5,109 nt of DNA from Nitrospirota bacterium (GTDB taxonomy: Bacteria > Nitrospinota_A > UBA7883 > JACRGQ01): NCBI GenBank assembly GCA_024275775.1, contig JAJRYM010000020.1, positions 1 to 5,109 on the forward strand, given 5' to 3'. Below are positions 1 to 5,109 of this stretch, in pieces (position 1 is the first letter of the stretch; each line of letters begins with the position of its first letter). The translations under genes were made by a program, and so were the position numbers. The notes beneath the pieces are model-generated. The model did not search any database, had not been told where the DNA came from, and worked only from the letters and a program-made list of their open reading frames with translations.

Positions 1-42
1 AGATGGCCACGACCCCCGCCGGCGTGGTCTCGCCATGACAGG
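1..42 (-). repeat. Palindromic interspersed repeat, copy A (left edge)
   Basis: Read on the minus strand, this copy begins with CCTGTCATGGCGAGACC and ends with GGTCGTGGCCATCT at the window edge. It matches the copy at 185-229 almost base for base in both arms. Only the central part differs: here the apex is built from CGCCGGCG, and its outer stem GACC/GGTC is less perfect than in the other copies. The last one or two bases of the arm probably lie outside the window. The general form (TGTCAT-GCGA, variable GC-rich hairpin, GTGGC-ATCTC) resembles interspersed intergenic repeats known from many environmental bacteria. That family assignment is from memory. Confidence 0.75.
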
Positions 43-103
43 TTTTGAAACCCCTAACAGCGAAGCCGGACGGGACTACCCCAATGTGGAAGATGCTCAA
101 TTC

Positions 104-144
104 CCTGTCATCACGAAGTTCCCGAAGGGAACTGTGGTGATCTC
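104..144 (+). repeat. Palindromic interspersed repeat, copy B (opposite orientation)
   Basis: This copy reads CCTGTCATCACGA on the left and GTGGTGATCTC on the right of a perfect 7-bp hairpin: AGTTCCC at 117-123, loop GAA, and GGGAACT at 127-133. A second stem, ATCAC (110-114) with GTGAT (137-141), extends it outward across a small internal loop. It shares the outer ends (CCTGTCAT and ATCTC) with copies A and C but lies in the opposite orientation. Its apical stem is a different sequence that is still self-complementary, which suggests that the fold is conserved. Confidence 0.75.
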
Positions 145-157
145 GTGATTGGAGTCT

Positions 158-184
158 GCCAAGCCGTAGCCTTGGCGAAGGCTA
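158..184. repeat. Hairpin segment between repeat copies B and C
   Basis: Two alternative stems share bases here. GCCAAG (158-163) can pair with CTTGGC (171-176). TAGCC (167-171) can instead pair with GGCTA (180-184) around the loop TTGGCGAA. The second stem ends exactly where copy C begins. It may be a separate short repeat, or the joining segment of a composite repeat unit made of B, this hairpin and C. Confidence 0.5.
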
Positions 185-229
185 GAGATGGCCACGACCC
201 CGCTAAAGGCGGGGTCTCGCCATGACAGG
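185..229 (-). repeat. Palindromic interspersed repeat, copy C
   Basis: On the minus strand this copy starts CCTGTCATGGCGAG and ends CGTGGCCATCTC. The central stem pairs ACCCCGC with GCGGGGT around a short CTTTA-type loop. The outer TGGC/GCCA arms also pair, across an internal loop of a few bases. It is a direct repeat of copy A at 1-42 and an inverted repeat of copy B at 104-144. It lies downstream of the last gene in the direction of transcription. The strong GC hairpin could also block 3' exonucleases or slow RNA polymerase, but no U-run follows it. Confidence 0.78.
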
Positions 230-270
230 ATTTTTAATTTCCGGATTTCTCCTTGTCACCTGCTTCTTAA

Positions 271-292
271 CTTTTTGGGCAAAACCAAAAAG
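271..292 (-). terminator. Weak hairpin after the lpdA stop codon (possible terminator)
   Basis: An 8-bp perfect inverted repeat, CTTTTTGG (minus strand) with CCAAAAAG, encloses a 6-base loop and begins about 6 nt past the lpdA stop codon. The stem is AT-rich and is followed on the minus strand by TTAAGAAGC rather than a run of U, so it does not meet the usual intrinsic terminator pattern. It is reported because it is the only symmetric structure immediately downstream of the gene; the stronger GC hairpin of copy C follows about 40 nt later. The rest of 230-298 shows nothing recognisable. Confidence 0.3.
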
Positions 293-298
293 CCACGT

Positions 299-1660
299 CT
301 AGTTTGCGGGCTTAACTTGCGCGGCGGCGAGTGATATCGCTTCGGAAATAGTCGGATGCCCGAAAACGGTATCGGCGAGTTCGCGCGCCGTCATGCCGGC
401 TGATACGGCAATCGCCGCGCTATGTATTATTTCGGTCGCCCCCGGCGCGGCTATATGGATTCCCAGCAGTTTCCCGCCGTCTCCCTCGGCCAGAACCTTC
501 ACCATGCCGGCCGTCTCCCCCGAAGCCAAGCCGCGGGCAAGCGCCCGCACAAGATACGTTCCACGACTGTAAGGAACTCCGCTCTGCCTGATTTCTTTTT
601 CGGTCATGCCGACGGAACCGGCCTCCGGTCTGGAGAATGTTATTCTCGGAATATTCGTGTAATTCATATCGCACGGACGGCCTGCGATGTTTCGTGACGC
701 CACAACCCCCTCATGATGAGCGGTATAGGCAAGAAGCGCGTTTCCGGCCACGTCGCCCACGGCGTAAATCCCTTCACGGCTGGTCGCCATTGTTTCATCG
801 ATTTTTATGTAACCCCTTACATCGGTAACAATTTCGGCGTTCGCCAGATTAAGCCGTTCCGTTGACGGCGATCTGCCCGCGGCGACAAGAAGAGTTTCCG
901 ATTCGATATCCGAACCGTCTTCCAGCGTTATTTTGCAGGTTTTCCCGTCCGACCCGGCTTCCTTCACGCTTAGGCCCAGATGAAATTTTACGCCGGCACG
1001 TTTGAGCTCTCTTTTGACGGTGGAGCTTACCTCCTCGTCCTCGGTTGGAAGGATGTCGTTAAGCGCTTCGATGACGGACGTTTCGCACCCCATGCCGGAA
1101 AAGAAAGTGGCCATTTCAATGCCGACGGCGCCACCGCCTATAACGGCAATCGAACCGGGAAGCTCTTCGATACCGAATATCGAATCCGAATTATGGATGT
1201 TCGCGCCTTCACCGAACGGGTTGGCAGGAAAGGAGCCGGTAGCTATTACGGCGCTGTTAAATTCTATAACCGTCTCCCCGCCGTTTACGCGCAGGCTTTT
1301 CGGCGAATCGAACTCCGCGAACCCTTCGACCAGCTCTATGTTTTTTCTTTTATAGACGAAATTAAGCCCTTTTTGGATAAGAGCGATAACCTCCCGCTGA
1401 TGTTTTTTGAGCTCTTTGAAATCAGGTTCGGGGGCATTCGGAAAAATCTTGCCCGCAATACGGTTCATGCGATAAAGATGTTCGGCCGCGAGCCACGTTT
1501 TGGCCGGAACGCATCCGCGGTTAAGGCACGCTCCCCCTATTTCGCCGGAGTCGATTAAAACGGTTTTGAGGCCCGCGTCGGCGGCTGTCTGCGCCGCCGC
1601 GCTACCGCCGGGACCGGCGCCGATTACCGCAACATCGGTCTGGATTTTTTCGATGCCCAT
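299..1660 (-). CDS. lpdA: Dihydrolipoamide dehydrogenase family flavoprotein (E3)
   Basis: This 453-residue protein has the full class I pyridine nucleotide-disulfide oxidoreductase layout and the usual E3 length. The FAD-binding GAGPGG is at 14-19. The redox-active disulfide motif GGACLNRGCVPAK carries Cys45 and Cys50. The second Rossmann site is GGGAVGIE at 175-182, with Glu198 ending the following strand, which favours NAD over NADP. The FAD-contact motif VGDVAG is at 301-306. The C-terminal dimerisation domain ends in HPTISE, giving the catalytic base His435 and partner Glu440. E3 enzymes reoxidise the dihydrolipoyl group of pyruvate, 2-oxoglutarate or branched-chain dehydrogenases or the glycine cleavage system. 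No E1, E2 or lipoyl-protein gene is in the window, so the partner complex is unknown. The ATG start is supported by AAAGGGGGA about 9 nt upstream. It lies 61 nt after the AMIN lipoprotein gene. Mercuric reductase-type relatives are less likely: there is no N-terminal metal-binding domain and no C-terminal Cys pair. Confidence 0.9.
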   Translation of the reverse strand: MGIEKIQTDVAVIGAGPGGSAAAQTAADAGLKTVLIDSGEIGGACLNRGCVPAKTWLAAEHLYRMNRIAGKIFPNAPEPDFKELKKHQREVIALIQKGLNFVYKRKNIELVEGFAEFDSPKSLRVNGGETVIEFNSAVIATGSFPANPFGEGANIHNSDSIFGIEELPGSIAVIGGGAVGIEMATFFSGMGCETSVIEALNDILPTEDEEVSSTVKRELKRAGVKFHLGLSVKEAGSDGKTCKITLEDGSDIESETLLVAAGRSPSTERLNLANAEIVTDVRGYIKIDETMATSREGIYAVGDVAGNALLAYTAHHEGVVASRNIAGRPCDMNYTNIPRITFSRPEAGSVGMTEKEIRQSGVPYSRGTYLVRALARGLASGETAGMVKVLAEGDGGKLLGIHIAAPGATEIIHSAAIAVSAGMTARELADTVFGHPTISEAISLAAAQVKPAN

Positions 1661-1670
1661 TGCGAACCAT

Positions 1671-1678
1671 CCCCCTTT
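1671..1678 (-). promoter_or_regulatory. Strong ribosome binding site for lpdA
   Basis: AAAGGGGG on the minus strand, followed by A, lies about 10 nt before the ATG at 1660. It fixes that start. An ATG that overlaps the end of the site (minus-strand 1670-1668) is out of frame with the flavoprotein. Confidence 0.65.
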
Positions 1679-1721
1679 ATTTGGGACTTGAAAACCGCAT
1701 TCAAAAAGGCGGCTCCACGAA

Positions 1722-2465
1722 TTACTGTTCCTGATTCGATATTTTGGATTCTATTTCGCTTAACTTTTTTTCAAACTCAAGGATTCTTCTTTGCAGTGAG
1801 TTGGTGAGATTTCTTGTTTCGTCCTCATCCTGTCGCGTAGAGTTAAGTTGCTCCCGCAATTCATGGTTTCGTTCTTCCAGGTCCAAAGCTCTCTTTTTAG
1901 CATCAAGCAGTTCCCGCCTGAGGCGCAGGTTTTCCTTAACAGCCGCGCTGTTACGCTCGGCGGTTTCATCCTGCGTTGCCGAGACGGTTGCCGCACTTTC
2001 GGACGCTTTTTCCCCGAACACGACGCCCGGCTTATCCGCCACAAAGACCTCCAGCAACCTGTCTTTTTTTACGATCTTGTATGGAGCGTCTACTTCCAAC
2101 TGCATTTCGACTCTGACGGTTTTAGCTTTATGAAACCTTACAACCGTAAGATGGGTTACGTTTGCGCCGTTGATGGGAGCCGTGCTGGTCTCGAAATCGA
2201 GCACGGCGTCCGATATTTCGACAGCCAGGCGAAGCGGATCCGCCAGTTTGTATGCGGTATGGTGGAAAGGTTTTGAGCCGTAAATTTTCACCAGCGTTCC
2301 GTTTTCGGCCTTTGAATAGGAAACGCGCTTTATGTGAACGGATAAATCCTTTTTTGCACTTTTCCCAAAAAAACCGCCGGTTTTACAACCTGCCAGAACA
2401 AGCAAACAGAGAGCAAGCGCCGCCGCTTTTTTAAAAGCCGGTTTATTGCGATTCATTACACTCAT
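1722..2465 (-). CDS. AMIN-domain outer-membrane lipoprotein with C-terminal coiled coil
   Basis: Read from the chosen start this is a 247-residue protein. Residues 1-27 form a lipoprotein signal: basic start with K12 and K13, hydrophobic stretch, then the lipobox LAGC with Cys27 as the lipidated residue. Lys follows the Cys, so outer-membrane delivery is expected. Residues about 42-143 resemble an AMIN domain, including the DPLRLAVEI strand, the TVVRF turn and a closing LLEVFVA strand. AMIN domains occur in cell-wall amidases and type IV pilus secretins, where they help localise proteins in the envelope. A Ser/Ala/Thr-rich linker (about 144-175) leads to a highly charged heptad-like coiled coil (about 174-247). 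No amidase or secretin domain follows, so this looks like a scaffold or adaptor. The frame stays open to a start at 2531 inside fmdB, but the signal peptide and an ACAGG site 8 nt upstream favour 2465; 2456 is also possible. The gene begins 14 nt after the fmdB stop. Confidence 0.8.
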   Translation of the reverse strand: MSVMNRNKPAFKKAAALALCLLVLAGCKTGGFFGKSAKKDLSVHIKRVSYSKAENGTLVKIYGSKPFHHTAYKLADPLRLAVEISDAVLDFETSTAPINGANVTHLTVVRFHKAKTVRVEMQLEVDAPYKIVKKDRLLEVFVADKPGVVFGEKASESAATVSATQDETAERNSAAVKENLRLRRELLDAKKRALDLEERNHELREQLNSTRQDEDETRNLTNSLQRRILEFEKKLSEIESKISNQEQ

Positions 2466-2479
2466 TGTAAAAACCTGTT

Positions 2480-2713
2480 TCAGGTGAGGCCGCACATCCC
2501 GCCATGACAGCCGGGCGAGGGCATATCGCACTCACCGGTACCGCAGGGAAGATTATTTGCCGATTTTACGGATGGGGCGAATACCGAAAACTTCCGCTCA
2601 ATTTCGCTGTTGCCGCAAGCGGGGCATTTCACGTCCGCGAACCCGGATCGGGAAAGCCGCATCACCTCGAACTCATGCGAGCATTTAGCGCATCTGTATT
2701 CGTAAATCGGCAT
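2480..2713 (-). CDS. FmdB-family zinc-ribbon small protein
   Basis: This 77-residue protein opens with the hallmark MPIYEYRC of the FmdB/CxxC_CxxC_SSSS zinc-ribbon family. Cys8-x2-Cys11 and Cys30-x2-Cys33 form the predicted zinc site, and the second knuckle reads CPACG. The tail (57-77) is rich in Gly and Cys, with four more Cys at 57, 62, 69 and 74 plus His70, so a second metal site or disulfides are possible. The family is named after a regulatory protein linked to formamidase/amidase genes, but most members have no proven role. No formamidase gene is present here. The ATG is preceded by AGGTGG at 9 nt, which lies inside the last codons of the upstream lipoprotein gene. The two genes are 1 nt apart, which points to translational coupling. 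There is no signal peptide, so it is presumably cytoplasmic. Confidence 0.88.
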   Translation of the reverse strand: MPIYEYRCAKCSHEFEVMRLSRSGFADVKCPACGNSEIERKFSVFAPSVKSANNLPCGTGECDMPSPGCHGGMCGLT

Positions 2714-2714
2714 T

Positions 2715-3458
2715 TTATTTTTCCACCTGTTGTATTATTCTTCTCATCAGTTTGTTAGTTATCGCAATGGCGGGTTTGCCCTCGTGCCACCGCCTGTTCT
2801 TGCTCACCTGCGCGAACGGGATAACCGTTACCTCAGCGCTGTCCGCGTGATCATAAACCCGCACGGTATACTTGTATCTGATAATCCTCATGCCATCACC
2901 AAAGATATTCGACGCCTCCATCGCGGCCGCACCGATATCCCTCTTCATCGTCCAGTCCGAAACGATTATGCCGCTCGACTTATCGATGGTCTTGAGCGGC
3001 AGAAACAGCATAGTCTCCACAACATCATCCCACAGCTGGTCATAACTAATCGGGAAGGTTTTCGTTAAGGCATTATATCCCTTACCGCTCTTGTGCGCCT
3101 TCACTTTAGGAAGACGCTTTGTTTCCCTCTGGGTTAAAATCTTTCCTTCCTTTTCGGAATAGTTGGCATAGTTGGGTACCTCGTCTTTTTTCCCTCCGAC
3201 CTCCACCTCCGCCGGCTTCGATGCGGATCCGAAAACGACTTCCTCGCCGGGAGACGCTTCTTCTACCGCCTGCTCACCGCCGGCCGCTTCCATGCCTTCG
3301 CCTTCGGCAGGCTCGTCCTTGATGGTGACCGTTTCTTTCTTAGGCTTTAGCGTTTCCATGTCGTTGGGATAGATGAGTCTGTCCGGAAGCATTGAGCAAC
3401 CGGCAGTGGATATCGCAATCCCAAGAAAAAACGGCAAAACGAAGGTTTTTATGCGCAT
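2715..3458 (-). CDS. Lipoprotein with BamC-like C-terminal domain
   Basis: This is a 247-residue protein. Residues 1-21 form a lipoprotein signal: R2 and K4, a hydrophobic core, then STAGC with Cys21 as lipidation site. Thr at -3 is slightly unusual. Residues about 46-103 are a low-complexity acidic linker rich in Glu, Gly and Ala, likely disordered. Residues about 134-246 look like a compact alpha/beta domain. FPISYDQLWDDVVETM is followed by a strand-turn of the type 'IDKSSGIIVSDW', then RYKYTVRVYD and a final amphipathic helix. That pattern is common in BamC/NlpB-like lipoprotein domains, but the match is by eye and its identity as BamC is not claimed. The frame remains open to a TTG at 3494; the ATG at 3458 is preferred because it puts the basic residues directly before the signal core. 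A Shine-Dalgarno site for it is poor (AAGGGA is about 16 nt away). Role unknown, probably envelope assembly or maintenance. Confidence 0.7.
   Translation of the reverse strand: MRIKTFVLPFFLGIAISTAGCSMLPDRLIYPNDMETLKPKKETVTIKDEPAEGEGMEAAGGEQAVEEASPGEEVVFGSASKPAEVEVGGKKDEVPNYANYSEKEGKILTQRETKRLPKVKAHKSGKGYNALTKTFPISYDQLWDDVVETMLFLPLKTIDKSSGIIVSDWTMKRDIGAAAMEASNIFGDGMRIIRYKYTVRVYDHADSAEVTVIPFAQVSKNRRWHEGKPAIAITNKLMRRIIQQVEK
2723..2728 (-). promoter_or_regulatory. Ribosome binding site of fmdB-like gene inside the upstream gene
   Basis: AGGTGG lies 9 nt before the ATG at 2713 and also encodes part of the final QVEK of the upstream lipoprotein. Translation of the two genes is therefore probably coupled. 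Confidence 0.6.
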
Positions 3459-3465
3459 CCGAAAT

Positions 3466-3494
3466 ACGGTATCATCCCTTAAAATAACTGTCAA
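3466..3494 (-). promoter_or_regulatory. Candidate sigma70-type promoter for the lipoprotein operon
   Basis: On the minus strand a consensus -35 box TTGACA (3494-3489) is followed after 17 nt by TACCGT (3471-3466), a weak -10 box. The roughly 30 nt upstream of the -35 box are very AT-rich and could act as an UP element. The site lies in the 67-nt gap between recG and the lipoprotein gene. The predicted transcription start falls within a base or two of the ATG at 3458. Confidence 0.4.
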
Positions 3495-3525
3495 TTTTTC
3501 TCTAAAACATTATTTTAAAACCAAA

Positions 3526-5109
3526 CTAGCCTATATCCGCAAGCTGGAATTTTTCCTTCCATGCCTTTGAAAGTGCGCGGCGAAGCGGAAAATTCTGCGG
3601 TTTTTTAAGCTCCGGGTCGTCGTGAACGAGCGCGAACGCCTCCTGCTTGGCGAGTTTCAGTAGAGAAAAATCTCTTACAAGGTTGGCGATTCTGAACGCC
3701 GGCAGTCCGCTCTGCCGGATACCGAAGAAATCGCCCGTTCCCCTGAGTTCGAGATCCTTTTCGGCGATAAGGAAACCGTCCGTCGTCTTTACCATGGTTT
3801 TCAGCCGCTCCCTTGCCACCTGGCTCAACGGATACTCTATCGCCAGCAGGCAGTAGGACTTTTCCGGCCCCCTTCCTATCCGGCCGCGCAACTGGTGAAG
3901 CTGGGCCAGCCCGAACCGCTCGGCATGCTCCACCATCATCACCGTGGCGTTGGGCTGGTCTATCCCCACTTCCACAACCGTGGTTGATATAAGCAAGTCC
4001 AGCTCCCCGTTCATGAAAGCGCTCATGACTTTTTCCTTTTCGGCAGGCTTCATGCGCCCATGCACAAGGCCGAGCCTGAGGTCCGGGAAAATTTTGCTCC
4101 GATAGGTTTCGTACATCTCCGTAGCCGCCTTCAGCTCGCTCTTTTCGCTTTCCTCCACGAGGGGATAAATGATGTATCCCTGCCTGCCTTTGCTTATTTC
4201 TCTGTGGATGAGCAGGTTTGCCTGCCTTTTCTCGCTGGGGCGGATTATTTTCGTATCCACCCGCCCCCTCCCTTTCGGCATTTCCCGTATAACCGAAATA
4301 TCGAGGTCGCTGTACAAGGTAAGGGCAAGCGTGCGCGGTATGGGGGTGGCCGTCATGATAAGCGTGTTGGGGCGCGCGCCTTTGGAGATGAGTTCGGCCC
4401 TTTGCATTACACCGAACCGGTGCTGTTCGTCGATTACCACAACGCCAAGTTTGCGAAAACTTACCGCTTCCTGAATAAGCGCGTGAGTGCCGATAACAAG
4501 ATTAGCCTTGCCCTCGGCTATCTGTTTTTTAACCTCCGCTTTCCCTTTGCGGCCGGACGTGAGGATAACGATTTTAAACGGGAGCCCCGCCGTGAGCGCC
4601 GAGATGTTGCGGAAATGCTGTTCGGCAAGTATTTCCGTGGGCGCCATAATCGCCGACTGATAGCCGTTTTCCGCGGCTATCATCATAATGATGGCCGCCA
4701 CGGCCGTTTTGCCGCAACCTACATCCCCCTGCAAAAGGCGGTTCATAGGATGTTCGCTTTTAAGGTCGCGGGCGATTTCATTTAGCGCGTTCCGCTGGTC
4801 GGGCGTAAGCTGAAAGGGAAAAAGCGAAAGAGCTTTCTTGACATGATCTTTGGTAATCCGCAGTTTTACGCCTTTCACCTTCTCGGTGTTCCGGCTTCGG
4901 ATTATCGCCATGGCCGACTCCAGCAGGAAAAACTCCTCGAAAATCATTTTTCTGTGGGCCGGAGACGCGAACCCGTTGAGAAGAGCGGAGTCGGTTTTTT
5001 CATCCGGCAGATGTATTTGCCTTACGGCGGCATCCCGTGAAGGAAAACCGAACCTGCTCGTCGCCTGCTCCGGCAGAATTTCAGGAATCGGCGGGCAGTT
5101 TTCAAGCGC
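3526..5109 (-). CDS. recG: ATP-dependent DNA helicase RecG (N-terminus outside window)
   Basis: The reading frame is open to the right edge, giving 527 residues (numbered here from the edge). RecG proteins are usually near 700 residues, so much of the N-terminal wedge/OB domain is missing only because the window ends. The internal Met at 4947 is not the start: the frame upstream reads SPAHRKMIFEEF, a typical RecG stretch. Helicase motifs in order: Walker A GDVGCGKT 128-135, DEQH box 227-230, TATPIPRT 253-260, GLVHGRMKPAEK 347-358, VVEVGID 378-384 and QLRGRIGRG 406-414. The RecG-specific TRG region LELRGTGDFFGIRQSG is at 453-468. RecG remodels stalled replication forks and branched recombination intermediates. 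Walker A has Cys where E. coli RecG has Ser, a conservative change that should not stop ATP binding. The gene ends 67 nt before the lipoprotein gene, with no clear terminator between. Confidence 0.95.
   Translation of the reverse strand, partial: ALENCPPIPEILPEQATSRFGFPSRDAAVRQIHLPDEKTDSALLNGFASPAHRKMIFEEFFLLESAMAIIRSRNTEKVKGVKLRITKDHVKKALSLFPFQLTPDQRNALNEIARDLKSEHPMNRLLQGDVGCGKTAVAAIIMMIAAENGYQSAIMAPTEILAEQHFRNISALTAGLPFKIVILTSGRKGKAEVKKQIAEGKANLVIGTHALIQEAVSFRKLGVVVIDEQHRFGVMQRAELISKGARPNTLIMTATPIPRTLALTLYSDLDISVIREMPKGRGRVDTKIIRPSEKRQANLLIHREISKGRQGYIIYPLVEESEKSELKAATEMYETYRSKIFPDLRLGLVHGRMKPAEKEKVMSAFMNGELDLLISTTVVEVGIDQPNATVMMVEHAERFGLAQLHQLRGRIGRGPEKSYCLLAIEYPLSQVARERLKTMVKTTDGFLIAEKDLELRGTGDFFGIRQSGLPAFRIANLVRDFSLLKLAKQEAFALVHDDPELKKPQNFPLRRALSKAWKEKFQLADIG

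Noticed and set aside
35..148. Small plus-strand open frame of 37 codons (starting MTGFETPNSEAG), open to the left edge as well
   Set aside because: It starts inside repeat copy A and ends inside repeat copy B, has no convincing ribosome binding site, and about half of it is repeat sequence. Its openness is more likely chance, though a real short peptide or a gene end cannot be fully excluded.
1..298. Possible CRISPR array at the left end
   Set aside because: The three repeats are in alternating orientation, have divergent centres and unequal spacing, and no cas gene is present. The pattern fits interspersed palindromic repeats.
980..1558. 192-codon plus-strand open frame opposite lpdA
   Set aside because: It covers the FAD and NAD motifs of the flavoprotein on the other strand and shows no protein-like signal of its own.
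1661..1721. Separate promoter or riboswitch in front of lpdA
   Set aside because: Only a TTGAAT-like box without a fitting -10 element and a 5-bp TTGAA/TTCAA pairing are visible. The gap is too short for known riboswitch classes and no motif is recognisable.
2466..2531. 22-residue N-terminal extension of the AMIN lipoprotein overlapping the fmdB-like gene
   Set aside because: It would bury the lipoprotein signal 22 residues further in and overlap a well-supported gene. The ATG at 2465 has a fitting signal peptide and an ACAGG site.
3459..3525. Intrinsic terminator between recG and the lipoprotein gene
   Set aside because: Only short AT-rich palindromes are present (for example TTTTAAAA), with no GC-containing stem followed by a U-run.
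4060..4785. 241-codon plus-strand open frame opposite recG
   Set aside because: It lies entirely antisense to conserved helicase motifs, its translation looks like no known family, and long antisense frames are expected from the codon bias of the real gene.

Overview
The window looks like chromosomal DNA of a Gram-negative (two-membrane) bacterium of intermediate GC content. Two genes encode lipoproteins with lipobox signal peptides, and neither has Asp after the lipidated Cys, which fits outer-membrane sorting. All other genes are ordinary bacterial families. The lineage cannot be fixed from this sequence. A deltaproteobacterium-like, Nitrospinota-like or similar environmental lineage is a guess, based on gene style and on the TGTCAT...ATCTC type intergenic repeats.

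All five supported genes lie on the minus strand, so transcription runs from the right edge to the left. In that order they are: recG (3526-5109, its N-terminus cut off by the window edge); a lipoprotein with a BamC-like C-terminal domain (2715-3458); a small FmdB-type zinc-ribbon protein (2480-2713); a lipoprotein with an AMIN domain and a C-terminal coiled coil (1722-2465); and a dihydrolipoamide dehydrogenase-family flavoprotein (299-1660). The three middle genes are packed tightly, with gaps of 1 and 14 nt, and are probably translated from one message. A 67-nt gap with a candidate TTGACA promoter separates them from recG. A 61-nt gap with a strong ribosome binding site precedes the flavoprotein gene.

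The left end (1-298) has no convincing gene. It holds three copies of a palindromic interspersed repeat in alternating orientation, a further hairpin region between two of them, and a weak hairpin just after the flavoprotein stop codon. This repeat cluster is the most unusual structure here. The genes do not form an obviously new system. The most interesting coding context is the compact pair of lipoproteins around a zinc-ribbon protein, which may be a small envelope module. recG (replication fork and recombination repair) and lpdA (central carbon metabolism) look like neighbours rather than functional partners.
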